Shown: positions 9,211 to 19,105, counted from the stretch's first letter. The stretch is 64,000 bases of DNA from Mesobacillus subterraneus (GCF_020524355.2 NZ_CP129019.1:1798001-1862000); one strand, 5' to 3'. Program-made: numbers and translations. The notes: a model not told the origin generated them from the sequence alone.

Positions 9211-9238
9211 GCAGCGGCATTTCGTCGCTGCTTTTTCA
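9211..9238 (+). terminator. Terminator after the lmo0937-family gene
   Basis: GCAGCG (9211-9216) pairs with CGCTGC (9226-9231), followed by TTTTTCATTTTTT. Confidence 0.85.
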
Positions 9239-9410
9239 TTTTTTGAAAGCCTTGGTTTAAAAGTATATCAGGGTTGTTTATTCTGTTAATGATTTGTAGA
9301 GCAATTAATTAACAATTATGCTTCGATAAAAAAGCCGTTTTCTTTCTTTTATCTTGCTATTCATAATAAAATAAATTACATATTAAAAAAGGGAGAGTGG
9401 ATGTCCAATA

Positions 9411-10040
9411 ATGAACTTAAATCAGATTTCAAATACTTTATTGGGGCGTACACCCTCAATTTTGGGTCATGAAAAATTCATCAAATTTGCAGTTTTGCTG
9501 CCATTAGTTGAAGTGAATGGTGATGTCCATATTTTATTCGAGGTACGTTCCCTTAAGATGAGAAGACAGCCAGGTGAAGTCTGTTTTCCAGGAGGGAAGA
9601 TTGAAGAAGGAGAGGACCCTCAAGAAGCAGCAGTCAGGGAAACCTCCGAAGAACTCGGCATAAAGAAAAGCGAAATTCTCGATGTTTTTCCATTGGATTA
9701 CATGGTTTCCGCATTCGGAACAATCATATTTCCCTTTGCAGGAAGAATCAGTAATCTTAACGCCATCATTCCTAACGAAGCAGAAGTTGGGGAGGTCTTC
9801 ACAGTACCTCTGTCCTTTTTTAAAAAGAACCAGCCTGACAGTTATAAAATCAATTTTCAAGTTGAACCGGAAGATGGTTTTCCTTTCGATCTGATAATCG
9901 GGGGGGAGAATTACAATTGGCAGACTAGAAAAATGGATGAATATTTCTACAGAACGAATGGAAAGGTGATTTGGGGACTTACAGCCAAGGTCCTCACCCA
10001 TTTTATTGAATTGATAGAGCAGCATAATCTCAGAGAGTAG
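9411..10040 (+). CDS. Nudix hydrolase, probable CoA pyrophosphatase
   Basis: The 209-residue protein carries the Nudix box GGKIEEGEDPQEAAVRETSE followed by ELGI, and just before it the CoA-pyrophosphatase signature RSLKMRRQPGEVCFPGG. Enzymes of this subgroup (YeaB/NudL type) split coenzyme A to phosphopantetheine and 3',5'-ADP using Mg2+ held by the Nudix Glu residues. It is soluble and monocistronic. The ATG at 9411 has GGGAGAG about 13 nt upstream, rather far, but no better start exists in frame. Confidence 0.88.
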   Translation: MNLNQISNTLLGRTPSILGHEKFIKFAVLLPLVEVNGDVHILFEVRSLKMRRQPGEVCFPGGKIEEGEDPQEAAVRETSEELGIKKSEILDVFPLDYMVSAFGTIIFPFAGRISNLNAIIPNEAEVGEVFTVPLSFFKKNQPDSYKINFQVEPEDGFPFDLIIGGENYNWQTRKMDEYFYRTNGKVIWGLTAKVLTHFIELIEQHNLRE

Positions 10041-10066
10041 GAGCGCACTTCATTGCGCTCTTTTCT
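10041..10066 (+). terminator. Terminator after the Nudix gene
   Basis: GAGCGCA (10041-10047) pairs with TGCGCTC (10054-10060), followed by TTTTC. Confidence 0.8.
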
Positions 10067-10291
10067 TCTGAAAAAAACCATTATCTTGAAAAAACGGTTT
10101 AACCACTTCCACTGTACAGAATAATGTTTTAACAATCAGATTCGTTCTCTTTCTCTTATGTTTTCTATCAAAAAACATTATTTATTGAATAGTATTATTA
10201 ACATTTTGCTACCAGTGACAAATCTCCTATTTCCTTGTAATAACAGAAATTAATAGGAAAAAAGGTTGCGGTTGGTAGTTTTATTATTTAT

Positions 10292-10306
10292 AATTTTAAG
10301 ATAATT
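10292..10306 (+). promoter_or_regulatory. CodY-like box upstream of dppA
   Basis: AATTTTAAGATAATT matches the CodY consensus AATTTTCWGAAAATT at 13 of 15 positions and lies 22 nt before the dppA start codon. In B. subtilis the dpp operon is repressed by CodY when branched-chain amino acids and GTP are plentiful. The same control here is an inference. Confidence 0.55.
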
Positions 10307-10328
10307 ATTCATAGAAAGTTGGGTAAAA

Positions 10329-11153
10329 ATGAAACTGTACATATCAGTAGACATGGAAGGGATTACTGGTCTGGTCGACCATACCCATGTAGACTATTCT
10401 AAGCATAACTACGAACGTGGCTGAAAAATCATGACCCAGGAAGCAAATTATGTCATTGCGAAAGCATTTGAAACTGGGTGCCAGGAAGTGATTGTCAATG
10501 ATAGTCACTCCAAGATGAACAACCTTTTAATCGAGGATCTTCATCATGATACACAGTTAATTACCGGGGATGTAAAGCCGTTTTCCATGGTCCAGGGGTT
10601 GGATGACAGCTTTGCCGGAGCAGTATTTGTTGGCTACCATTCGAGGGCATCGATGAGCGGAGTGATGTCGCATTCGATGATTTTCGGGGTTAGACATATG
10701 TGGATTAATGATGTTCAAATTGGTGAGCTTGGTTTCAACGCTTATGTAGCAGGTCATTACGGAGTTCCTGTTATCATGGTTGCAGGGGACGATGGGGCTG
10801 CCCGTGAAGCTGAGGCTTTGATCCCTAACATTACAACTGCCGTAGTTAAAGAGTCGATTTCGAGGTCTGCCGCAAAATCTTTAACACCGGTAAAAGCAGG
10901 GGAACTGCTTGCTGAAAAGACAGAGGTGGCTATTAAAAATTTGGATAAAGTGAAACCGCTTACTCCTCCTGAGCATCCGGTATTAAGAATTGAATTTGCC
11001 AACTATGGCCAAGCAGAGTGGGCAAACTTGATGCCTGGTACACAAATCGAAGAAGGTACCACGATTGTACGCTATCAGGCAAAGGACATTCTAGAAGCCT
11101 ATCAAGCTATGCTTGTAATGACGGAACTCGCAATGAGGACAACATTTTCATAG
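10329..11153 (+). pseudogene. dppA: D-aminopeptidase DppA, with in-frame TGA at codon 32
   Basis: DppA is a zinc-dependent D-aminopeptidase that trims D-amino-acid peptides, first gene of the dpp operon. The frame from ATG 10329 gives MKLYISVDMEGITGLVDHTH with the metal ligands (SVDMEG), is stopped by TGA at 10422-10424 (after NYERG), and continues in the same frame to 11153. From memory, B. subtilis DppA has Arg at this position, so a CGA-to-TGA change is the simplest cause. The rest is intact (NDSHSKMNN, GYHSRAS, MTELAMRTTFS). No SECIS-like hairpin follows the TGA and the site is not a catalytic Cys, so selenocysteine is unlikely. The full length would be 274 residues, as usual. Confidence 0.88.
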
Positions 11154-11207
11154 AATGGTTTCATTCACCTCCAGAACTGATATAAAGACTAATAAGGATG
11201 TGGGTTA

Positions 11208-12140
11208 ATGCTCCATTACATACTCAAACGACTTGGCTCAATGGCGGTCACGTTGCTGGTCATCATCACGCTGACCTTTTTCTTGATGCACTCAATTCCT
11301 GGCTCTCCTTTTAACGAGGAGCGGGCGACGAGCGAAGCAGTACAAAAGAATCTTGAAAGTTTCTATCATTTGGATGAGCCTTTATACGTTCAGTACTTTA
11401 TATACTTAAAATCGATTGCGACTTTTGATTTTGGCCCTTCAATTAAAAAGTCATCACAGACTGTAAACGAAATGCTTGGGAGGGGATTCCCTGTTTCATT
11501 CGAACTGGGAATGATCACACTGATCGTCGCTATTTTTTCTGGCATCCTTCTGGGAATCATTGCGGCACTTCGCCATAATGGCTTGATTGATTATCTTGCG
11601 ATGACAGTAGCCGTAGTTGGTATTTCGGTTCCAAACTTTGTCATGGCAACCCTGCTGATCCAGCAGTTCGCTGTTACCTGGGAGATCCTTCCGGTTGCTA
11701 CCTGGACAAGTCCGAAGCATATGATTCTGCCTACTCTGGCACTTGCTACCGGACCTATGGCGATCATCGCCCGTTTGACGAGATCCAGCATGCTTGAAGT
11801 CTTGACGCAAGACTACATAAGGACAGCAAAGGCAAAAGGGCTGTCACCTGTAAAAATTGTGTTCAAACATGCTTTAAAGAATGCATTGCTTCCAGTAGTC
11901 ACGATTCTTGGCTCATTGGCAGCTAGTATACTTACAGGAACTTTCGTAATCGAAAAGATCTTTGCGATTCCAGGCATGGGCAAGTACTTTGTCGAAAGCA
12001 TCAACCAGCGTGACTACCCTGTCATAATGGGAACAACGATTTTTTACAGTACAGTATTGATCATGATGCTTTTCCTTGTAGACCTTGCTTACGGCATTCT
12101 TGACCCAAGGATCAAACTTCATAAAAAGGAGGGGAAATGA
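11208..12140 (+). CDS. dppB: Dipeptide ABC transporter permease DppB
   Basis: This 310-residue inner-membrane permease has six predicted membrane segments and the binding-protein-dependent transport motif (EAA-type loop RTAKAKGLSPVKIVFKHALKN) that docks on the ATPase. It forms the channel with DppC. The start ATG at 11208 is preceded by AAGGATGTGGGTTA. The gene lies 54 nt after dppA, and its last bases overlap the dppC start (ATGA), so translation is probably coupled. It is intact and of usual length (about 308 in B. subtilis). Confidence 0.95.
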   Translation: MLHYILKRLGSMAVTLLVIITLTFFLMHSIPGSPFNEERATSEAVQKNLESFYHLDEPLYVQYFIYLKSIATFDFGPSIKKSSQTVNEMLGRGFPVSFELGMITLIVAIFSGILLGIIAALRHNGLIDYLAMTVAVVGISVPNFVMATLLIQQFAVTWEILPVATWTSPKHMILPTLALATGPMAIIARLTRSSMLEVLTQDYIRTAKAKGLSPVKIVFKHALKNALLPVVTILGSLAASILTGTFVIEKIFAIPGMGKYFVESINQRDYPVIMGTTIFYSTVLIMMLFLVDLAYGILDPRIKLHKKEGK

Positions 12141-13093
12141 TGGCTCTGCGTAAACATCAGGAACCGCCAGCGGTCACGTCCATTCCTGACGACTGGTTTG
12201 TTCCTATTGAAAAAAGTGACTCGGAAGCAGAAGCTGTTGTCAGGCCCAGCCTGTCGTATTGGCAAGATGCATGGCGACGCCTCCTAAAAAACAAACTTGC
12301 AATGTTAGGATTATTTTTCTTATCTGTACTGACCTTCATGGCAGTGTTCGGTCCTATCATTTCGCCTCACACAGTAGACCATCAGGATTTGGTCAACCAA
12401 AATCTGCCGCCATCAAGCGAGCATTGGTTTGGAACCGACGAGCTTGGTCGCGATGTTTTCACGCGTACGTGGTATGGCGCGCGAATATCATTATTTGTCG
12501 GTATCGCTGCAGCATTGATCGATTTTCTAATTGGGGTCATTTATGGCGGGATTGCAGGCTATAAAGGAGGAAGAACAGACCACTTCATGATGAGAATTAT
12601 AGAAATTCTTTATGGGCTTCCATATTTGCTTGTCGTCATTTTAATCAGTGTAGTGATGGGGCCAAGCCTTGCCACCATCATTTTCGCACTGACGATTACC
12701 GGATGGATTGGGATGGCGCGGATTGTACGCGGTCAAGTACTGCAAATAAAGAATTATGAATACGTTTTGGCATCTAAAACTTTCGGAACGAAAACCGCAA
12801 GAATCATCCGGAAAAATTTGCTGCCAAATACGATGGGCCCAATCATTGTGCAAATAACACTCTCCGTTCCGTCAGCTATCTTTGCAGAAGCATTTCTTAG
12901 CTTCCTTGGTTTGGGAATCCAGGCACCGCTTGCGAGCTGGGGGTCGATGGCAAGCGATGCTTTGCCGGTTATTTTATCGGGTGACTGGTGGAGGCTGTTT
13001 TTCCCGGCATTCTTTATTTCAATGACAATGTTTTCGTTTAACGTTTTAGGTGATGGGCTTCAGGATGCACTAGACCCGAAGCTAAGGAGGTAG
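12137..13093 (+). CDS. dppC: Dipeptide ABC transporter permease DppC
   Basis: The 318-residue protein begins with about 45 cytoplasmic residues, then the OppC-type N-terminal helix (LAMLGLFFLSVLTFMAVFGP), the HWFGTDELGRDVFTR segment typical of this subfamily and five further membrane segments. The ATPase-docking loop is ASKTFGTKTARIIRKNLLPN. It overlaps dppB by 4 nt. AAGGAGGGGAA lies just before the ATG pair at 12137/12140; either ATG may be used. It pairs with DppB. Confidence 0.95.
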   Translation: MMALRKHQEPPAVTSIPDDWFVPIEKSDSEAEAVVRPSLSYWQDAWRRLLKNKLAMLGLFFLSVLTFMAVFGPIISPHTVDHQDLVNQNLPPSSEHWFGTDELGRDVFTRTWYGARISLFVGIAAALIDFLIGVIYGGIAGYKGGRTDHFMMRIIEILYGLPYLLVVILISVVMGPSLATIIFALTITGWIGMARIVRGQVLQIKNYEYVLASKTFGTKTARIIRKNLLPNTMGPIIVQITLSVPSAIFAEAFLSFLGLGIQAPLASWGSMASDALPVILSGDWWRLFFPAFFISMTMFSFNVLGDGLQDALDPKLRR

Positions 13094-13098
13094 GCAAC

Positions 13099-14082
13099 AT
13101 GGGAAAAGTACTTGAAGTAAAAGACCTTCATGTTTCATTCAAGACATACGGCGGAGAGGTTAAAGCTGTCCGTGGAGTCACTTTTGATTTACATAAAGGG
13201 GAAACGCTGGCGATTGTAGGGGAGTCAGGCTGCGGGAAAAGTGTCACTTCCCAAAGTATCATGAGACTGATTCCTGAACCGCCCGGCAAGTTTGACGGCG
13301 GATCCATCATTTTTAAAGGAAAAGATTTGACGAAACTGAAGGACTCTGAGATGCGGAAAATTCGCGGCTCTGATATTTCGATGATTTTCCAGGATCCAAT
13401 GACTGCGTTGAATCCTACCTTGACGATTGGTGATCAGCTGACTGAGGGGATTCTCCAGCATATGAAGCTGTCAAGGGATCAGGCAAAGGAAGTAGCGGTA
13501 CAAATGCTTGATCTGGTAGGTATCCCAAGCCCTCAAGTCCGCCTGAAACAATACCCTCATCAATTTAGCGGAGGTATGAGGCAAAGGATTGTCATAGCGA
13601 TGGCGCTCGTCTGCCAGCCGGAGGTGTTGATTGCCGACGAACCGACAACAGCACTGGATGTAACAATTCAGGAGGCCCAGATTTTAGAGTTATTTCGTGA
13701 TATCCAGAAAAAAACAGGTGTCTCCATTATCCTGATCACCCATGACCTGGGTGTTGTTGCACAAGTTGCAGATCGAATCGCAGTTATGTATGCCGGAAAA
13801 ATTGTTGAAACAGGAACAAGGAGAGAGATTTTTTACAATCCTCAGCATCCTTATACGAAAGGGTTGTTGAACTCTGTGCCCCGGTTAGATGTAGACGGAG
13901 CTGAGTTGATACCAATTGGAGGTACGCCTCCTGATTTATTCTCACCGCCAGTTGGTTGCCCTTTTACAGCCCGCTGCCCATATGGAATGCAGGTTTGCGA
14001 TAAAGTCTATCCTGCAGAAACAAAGCTTTCCAACAGCCACTTGGTGGACTGCTGGTTGCAGGATGAGCGGGCAAAAAAATGA
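13099..14082 (+). CDS. dppD: Dipeptide ABC transporter ATP-binding protein DppD
   Basis: The 327-residue ATPase has Walker A GESGCGKS, Q-loop FQDP, signature FSGGMRQR, Walker B LIADEPTT and H-loop ITHD. It also carries the C-terminal oligopeptide/dipeptide extension (GCPFTARCPYGMQVCDKVYP), which in this family can hold an iron-sulfur cluster through its Cys residues. It starts 5 nt after dppC with AAGGAGG upstream. The partner ATPase YkfD is encoded later in the operon at 19106. Confidence 0.95.
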   Translation: MGKVLEVKDLHVSFKTYGGEVKAVRGVTFDLHKGETLAIVGESGCGKSVTSQSIMRLIPEPPGKFDGGSIIFKGKDLTKLKDSEMRKIRGSDISMIFQDPMTALNPTLTIGDQLTEGILQHMKLSRDQAKEVAVQMLDLVGIPSPQVRLKQYPHQFSGGMRQRIVIAMALVCQPEVLIADEPTTALDVTIQEAQILELFRDIQKKTGVSIILITHDLGVVAQVADRIAVMYAGKIVETGTRREIFYNPQHPYTKGLLNSVPRLDVDGAELIPIGGTPPDLFSPPVGCPFTARCPYGMQVCDKVYPAETKLSNSHLVDCWLQDERAKK

Positions 14083-14159
14083 ATCGCAAGCAACTAGCGT
14101 TCAATCAGGCTTTTGCCTTTTTGATAAATTGTGTTAAACCAACAAAAGGGGGAAACAGT

Positions 14160-15785
14160 GTGAAAAAGTTATTAACCATGCTCATGGCAGCAATGCTCGT
14201 GTTCACGATGTCTGCATGTACTGCAAATGACAATGCAGGTAAAGAAAAAGAAGGAAACGACAGTGGGGAAAAAGGAGAGGAAAAGGTTCTTTATCTAAAT
14301 AACGGCTAGGAACCAACATCTTTTGACCCGCCAATCGGTTTCGATTCTGCATCTTGGAACGCTTTGAACAATCTGATGGAGGGTCTTACTCGTCTAGGTA
14401 AAGACCACCAGCCAGAAGAGGCGACTGCAGAAAATTGGGAAGTATCTGAAGATGGCAAAACGTACACATTCCACATTCGTGAAGATGCGAAATGGTCCAA
14501 TGGGGACGATGTTACCGCAAAGGATTTTGAATTCGCCTGGAAGCGACTGTTGGATCCTTCCACTGGCTCTGCTGCAGCTTTCCTTGGCTATTTCATTGAA
14601 GGCGGAGAGGAATTTAACAGTGGAGAAGGTTCTGCTGACAATGTAAAAGCAAAAGCAATTGACGACAAGACATTCGAAGTTACTTTGACAAGTCCACAGG
14701 CATATTTCTTAAGTGTCATTGCAAATCCGGCATTTTTCCCAATCAATGAAAAAGTAGCGACAGAAAATCCTGAATGGTTCTCTGAAGCTGACTCATTCGT
14801 GGGCAACGGACCATTTAACCTTGCTAGCTGGGAGCATGACACAAAATTCGTCATGAAAAAAAATGACCAGTATTGGGACGCAGAAAACGTAGAGCTTGAC
14901 CGTGTTGAATGGGCAATCGTCGACGACACTAACACTGAGTATCAAATGTATCAAGCAGGGGATTTAGATGTTTCGGATGTACCTGCTGAATTAAGTGATA
15001 AGTTGTTTGAAGAAGGTAAGGTACAGGTTGAAGATCAGGCAGGAGACTATTTCTACCGCTTCAATGTCACTAAAGAGCCGTTCCAGAACGTCAATATTCG
15101 TAAAGCCTTTGCTCTTGCTGTAGACCAGCAAAAGATCGTTGACTTTGTTACAAAGAATAAAGAAAAAGCTGCTTATGGATTTGTATCTCCTGGATTCCAG
15201 GATCCATCAGGCAAGGATTTCCGTGAAGTCAATGGAGATTTCAATAAAACGGATTTAGAAGAAGCAAAAGCGCTGTTAAAAAAGGGAATGGAAGAAGAAG
15301 GTTACACTGAGCTTCCAGAAGTAACCCTGACGTACAGCACAAGTGATGTCCATAAGAAAATTGCTGAAGCATTGCAGCAAATGTTCAAAGAAAACCTTGG
15401 CGTAGAAGTCAAGCTTGCGAATATGGAATGGAACGTATTCGCAGAAGAACAGAAAGCACTGAAGCACCAGCTTTCCCGCAGTTCATTCCTTGCTGACTAT
15501 GCTGATCCAATCAACTTCCTGGAAAACTTCCAGACTGGACACTCCATGAACCGTACTGGCTGGGGAAATCCGAAGTATGATGAACTGATTCAACAAGCGA
15601 AGAATGAATCTGACGAAGCAAAGCGTTTTGAATTAATGTATCAGGCAGAGAAGATTTTGTTTGAAGAAGCACCGATCTTCACTGTTCATTTCTACAACCA
15701 AGTTTATCTTCAAAATGAAGCTGTAACTGATGTTGTCCGCCATCCAGTAGGATACCTTGAATTAAAGTGGGCAGATAAGAAGTAG
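14160..15785 (+). pseudogene. dppE: Dipeptide-binding lipoprotein DppE, with in-frame TAG at codon 50
   Basis: DppE captures dipeptides outside the membrane for DppBCD. The GTG at 14160 (AAGGGGG upstream) starts a lipoprotein signal peptide with lipobox MSAC and an acidic, Lys-rich linker. TAG at 14307-14309 interrupts YLNNG-stop-EPTSFDPP, and the frame then continues unbroken to 15785. The family usually has a Gln, Glu or Thr before EPTS, so CAG-to-TAG is a likely change. The remaining 490 residues are well preserved (FVGNGPF, FYRFNVTKEPFQN, DYADPINFLENF), which argues for a sequencing error or a very recent mutation. Full length would be 541 residues. Confidence 0.9.
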
Positions 15786-15795
15786 TAATTCTAAG

Positions 15796-15829
15796 AAAGA
15801 GGTGTTCATCTTGGAACACCTCTTTTTTA
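15796..15829 (+). terminator. Terminator after dppE
   Basis: AGAGGTGTTC (15798-15807) pairs with GAACACCTCT (15814-15823), followed by TTTTT. It may separate dppABCDE from ykfABCD or allow partial readthrough. Confidence 0.85.
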
Positions 15830-15900
15830 CTAGTACATACCATTTAATAATATTCTTAATACATATGAACCACCTTCTTTTTGCGGCAAAGCAGAGCTAT

Positions 15901-16056
15901 TGCATTTACAGAAAGAGCCTCAGGAAACTGATTTCAGGTAAAGCAAGATAAGTGCATTTACCCAAAATGGTCCGCGAACTGAATCTGGGTCAAAGCAAGC
16001 CAGATGCATTTACCCAAAATGGTCTGAGAACTGAATTTAGGGCAAAGTAGAAAAGC
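15901..16056 (+). repeat. Tandem repeat, three units of exactly 52 nt
   Basis: Units start at 15901, 15953 and 16005, each with TGCATTTAC. They share a middle GAACTGA or AAACTGA and an end such as GGTAAAGCAA or GGGCAAAG. Units 2 and 3 are closest (TGCATTTACCCAAAATGGTC). Each unit has a short inverted repeat (TTTAC..GTAAA or TTTACCC..GGGCAAA). The period is not a multiple of three and no frame is open, so it is not coding. It lies between dppE and ykfA. Confidence 0.8.
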
Positions 16057-16139
16057 TGACTATTCCGAAGTTAAAAAAATAGGCGATAAAATTATTATGT
16101 AAACTAAATAGAACGCTATTAAAGAGGGAGTTGATTGAC

Positions 16140-17060
16140 ATGCCAATTAAGCCAGAACGACTGAAAAAAGGCGATACGGTGGCGGTCATAGCGCCAGCGA
16201 GTCCGCCTAATAAAGAAAATCTGAAACGCGGCTTGAAATTCATCGAGGATTTAGGGCTCAATTATAAATTAGGAAAATCACTTTATTCTGAATATGGCTA
16301 TCTAGCCGGCAATGATGAGGATAGATTAGCCGACCTTCATGATATGTTCCGTGATGACGAAGTAAAAGGAATAATCTGTGCTGGCGGCGGTTATGGCACA
16401 GCGCGAATTGCATCAGCGATAGACTATGATGTTATGAAAAATAATCCTAAAATCTTTTGGGGCTACAGCGACATTACATTCTTGCATACTGCAATCAGGC
16501 AGCAGGCACGACTGGTAACTTTCCATGGTCCAATGCTTGCTTCGGATATTGGAAAAGAAGAAGCTCATCAAATTTCCAAGGATACATTCCAGCAATTGTT
16601 TACACCAGCTGTGCTGAATTATTCCAATGATCTTTCGCAGATTGAAGAACTGGTCCCGGGATCAGCAGAAGGATCATTAGTTGGCGGTAACCTCTCGCTA
16701 CTTTCCAGCTCTATGGGCACACCATTTGAAATTGAAACAGAAGGTAAGATTCTACTTATTGAAGACATTAATGAAGAGCCACGGGCTGTAGACAGGATGC
16801 TGAATCAGCTGTATATGGCTGGCAAGCTGCAGGAATCAGCCGGAATCATTGTCGGTGACTTTAATAACTGCGTACCTGAAAGAGAACTGTCTTTAACTCT
16901 GGAAGAAGTGATAGACCATTACATTAAACTTGCCGGTAAACCAGCCCTCAAAGGATTTAAAATGGGGCATTGCTCCCCTCACATTGGTGTGCCGCTCGGG
17001 GTGGCTGCATCCATGAAAACAAAAGAAAAAACGTTATTTGTTGAAAGCGGGATCAAATAG
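16140..17060 (+). CDS. ykfA: Muramoyltetrapeptide carboxypeptidase (LD-carboxypeptidase)
   Basis: This 306-residue S66 family serine peptidase removes the terminal D-Ala from murein tetrapeptides. The catalytic triad is visible: Ser in FWGYSDITFLH, Glu in LLIEDINEEP and His in KMGHCSPHIG. No signal peptide is present, so it acts in the cytosol on imported or recycled peptides. The ATG at 16140 has AGAGGGAG 9 nt upstream; the TTG at 16131 is too close to that site. It heads the ykf part of the cluster, 20 nt before ykfB. Confidence 0.93.
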   Translation: MPIKPERLKKGDTVAVIAPASPPNKENLKRGLKFIEDLGLNYKLGKSLYSEYGYLAGNDEDRLADLHDMFRDDEVKGIICAGGGYGTARIASAIDYDVMKNNPKIFWGYSDITFLHTAIRQQARLVTFHGPMLASDIGKEEAHQISKDTFQQLFTPAVLNYSNDLSQIEELVPGSAEGSLVGGNLSLLSSSMGTPFEIETEGKILLIEDINEEPRAVDRMLNQLYMAGKLQESAGIIVGDFNNCVPERELSLTLEEVIDHYIKLAGKPALKGFKMGHCSPHIGVPLGVAASMKTKEKTLFVESGIK

Positions 17061-17080
17061 AACCAAAGGAGATAAGAGTT

Positions 17081-18187
17081 ATGATTATTGAAAAAATCGA
17101 GACATTCCGTAATGCTGTCCCTTTGAAAAAGCCATTTAAAACCGCACTCCGTACAGTTACTGTAGCTGAAGCTATTTTTGTTAAGATAACCTGTGATAAT
17201 GGAATTACCGGCTGGGGAGAGGCACCCCCTACATTGGTCATAACAGGGGACAGTCTCGTAAGTATCGAAGGTGCAATCAATGACGTCATCAAGCCGTTTT
17301 TATTAAAAAAGAATCTATTGAACTTTGAAGCTATTTTCCAGGGATTAAAAACCATCCTTGTTAACAATACCAGCGCAAAAGCAGCCGTTGATATGGCATT
17401 GTACGACTGTATCTCGCAGAATTGCAGCCTTCCGCTCTATCAATTCCTTGGAGGCTATAGAAACGAGATTGAAACAGATTTTACTGTAAGTGTGAACAGC
17501 CCTGAAGAAATGGGTGAGGATGCTGTTGGTTATGTCAGCAATGGGTTCAATGTACTTAAGGTTAAGGTAGGAATCGGTGAGATCGAAACTGATATTGCCA
17601 GGATCCGGGAAGTCCGCAAGAGGATTGGCAATGATATTAAAATTCGGCTCGATGCGAACCAGGGTTGGAAACCGAAGGATGCAGTCAGTGCAATCCAAAA
17701 AATGGAGGACCTTGGACTTGATATCGAGCTGGTTGAACAGCCAGTTAAAGCAGAAGATCTGGATGGTTTAAAGCAGGTAACCGATTCAGTCGATACTTTA
17801 ATAATGGCTGATGAAAGTGTATTTTCACCGAAACAGGCATTTGAGGTGATCAGAAGAAGAAGTGCAGACCTTATTAATATTAAATTAATGAAGTCTGGCG
17901 GAATTTATCAAGCTCAAATGATTAACCAAATGGCTGAAACCGCTGGGATAGAATGCATGGTTGGAAGTATGATTGAAACACGGCTGGGGATTACCGCTGC
18001 TGCCCACTTTGCAGCAAGCAAGAAAAACATCACGCGCTTTGATTTCGACGCGCCATTAATGTTGGCAAATGAAGCGATTTCAGGCGGAATAAAGTATAAT
18101 GGTAGAAAAATCACACTTCCGGACCAACCAGGTCTTGGAATAGAAAAAGTCCTTTCAGAAGGAGGAATTTCCATTGGAAAGCAATAA
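17081..18187 (+). CDS. ykfB: L-Ala-D/L-Glu epimerase
   Basis: The 368-residue enolase-superfamily enzyme interconverts L-Ala-D-Glu and L-Ala-L-Glu so that murein dipeptides can be broken down. The catalytic Lys pair is visible in LKVKVG and NIKLMKSGG. The Mg2+ ligands are the Asp in RLDANQGW, the Glu in LVEQPV and the Asp in MADES. The start ATG at 17081 follows AAAGGAG. Its last 14 nt overlap ykfC, indicating coupled translation. Confidence 0.94.
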   Translation: MIIEKIETFRNAVPLKKPFKTALRTVTVAEAIFVKITCDNGITGWGEAPPTLVITGDSLVSIEGAINDVIKPFLLKKNLLNFEAIFQGLKTILVNNTSAKAAVDMALYDCISQNCSLPLYQFLGGYRNEIETDFTVSVNSPEEMGEDAVGYVSNGFNVLKVKVGIGEIETDIARIREVRKRIGNDIKIRLDANQGWKPKDAVSAIQKMEDLGLDIELVEQPVKAEDLDGLKQVTDSVDTLIMADESVFSPKQAFEVIRRRSADLINIKLMKSGGIYQAQMINQMAETAGIECMVGSMIETRLGITAAAHFAASKKNITRFDFDAPLMLANEAISGGIKYNGRKITLPDQPGLGIEKVLSEGGISIGKQ

Positions 18188-19103
18188 TATTTGGCTCGTC
18201 AATGTCCCAGTGGCAACTTTGTGGACTTCACATGATTCATCGAGGGAAATCGACAGGGACGGAATTTCCGGTAACCTGAATATAGATAAATGGCTTGAAA
18301 AGCTTACTTACGAGCCACGACTCCAATTGTGCGATGATAATCTGGTTCAATCACAGGTTTTATTTGGTCAGGAAGTCTTGATCATTGATGAAATGAATGA
18401 ATGGGCACATGTTATTGTCCCAGACCAGCCATCCGGAAAAGATCATCGTGGATATCCAGGGTGGATCCCAAAAGATCAGCTGATTCAACAATCAGATTGG
18501 TATATCAAGGAGGGCCCTGCAGTAGTCATTACCGCTAAGAAAGCCCTTCTATATTCCGAAAAGAATGAAAAGCTGATGGAATTGAGCTATCAGACCTTAT
18601 TGCCGATCGTAGAGGATATAGTCGATCGAATCCGCGTTAAAACACCAACGGGTATTGGCATCTTAAGAGCTGAGGATGTAACAGTTATTCCATCGGATAA
18701 GGAAATTCCTAAGAAGAATGGGGCCGCAATCGTCGCTGCTGGTGAACAATTCCTTGGATTGCCATATCTTTGGGGCGGAATGAGCAGCTACGGCTATGAC
18801 TGCTCGGGCTTCAGTTATAATATGTGCCTTGCGAACGGCTATATCATTCCGAGGGACGCCCATGAACAGGCTGCTGCGGGTAAAGAAGTACCAGTGTCCG
18901 ACATCCTGCCAGGCGACTTGCTCTTCTTCGCTTATGAGGAAGGAAAAGGCAGTATCCATCATGTTGGTATCTATTATGGTGACGGCAAGCTTCTCCATTC
19001 ACCGAATACTGGCAAGAATATCGAGATCATCTCTTTAGAAGGAACAATCTACGAAAAAGAACTCTGTGCAGCGAGACGCTACTGGATTGATACGGAGGAA
19101 TAA
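18174..19103 (+). CDS. ykfC: Gamma-D-glutamyl-L-diamino acid endopeptidase (NlpC/P60)
   Basis: The 309-residue protein has two N-terminal SH3-like regions (residues about 10-190) and a C-terminal NlpC/P60 domain. The catalytic Cys is in YDCSGF, the first His in HHVGIYYGDG, and the later polar residue follows in the LLHSPNTG region. It cleaves between D-Glu and the diamino acid of murein peptides. No signal peptide is seen, so it is cytosolic. The TTG at 18174 has AGAAGGAGG upstream inside ykfB and gives a start that matches the family. Confidence 0.93.
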   Translation: MESNNIWLVNVPVATLWTSHDSSREIDRDGISGNLNIDKWLEKLTYEPRLQLCDDNLVQSQVLFGQEVLIIDEMNEWAHVIVPDQPSGKDHRGYPGWIPKDQLIQQSDWYIKEGPAVVITAKKALLYSEKNEKLMELSYQTLLPIVEDIVDRIRVKTPTGIGILRAEDVTVIPSDKEIPKKNGAAIVAAGEQFLGLPYLWGGMSSYGYDCSGFSYNMCLANGYIIPRDAHEQAAAGKEVPVSDILPGDLLFFAYEEGKGSIHHVGIYYGDGKLLHSPNTGKNIEIISLEGTIYEKELCAARRYWIDTEE

Positions 19104-19105
19104 AT

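Noticed and set aside
10422..10424. TGA in dppA as a selenocysteine codon
   Set aside because: The position holds Arg in B. subtilis DppA from memory, is not a redox Cys site, and no stable hairpin follows at SECIS distance.
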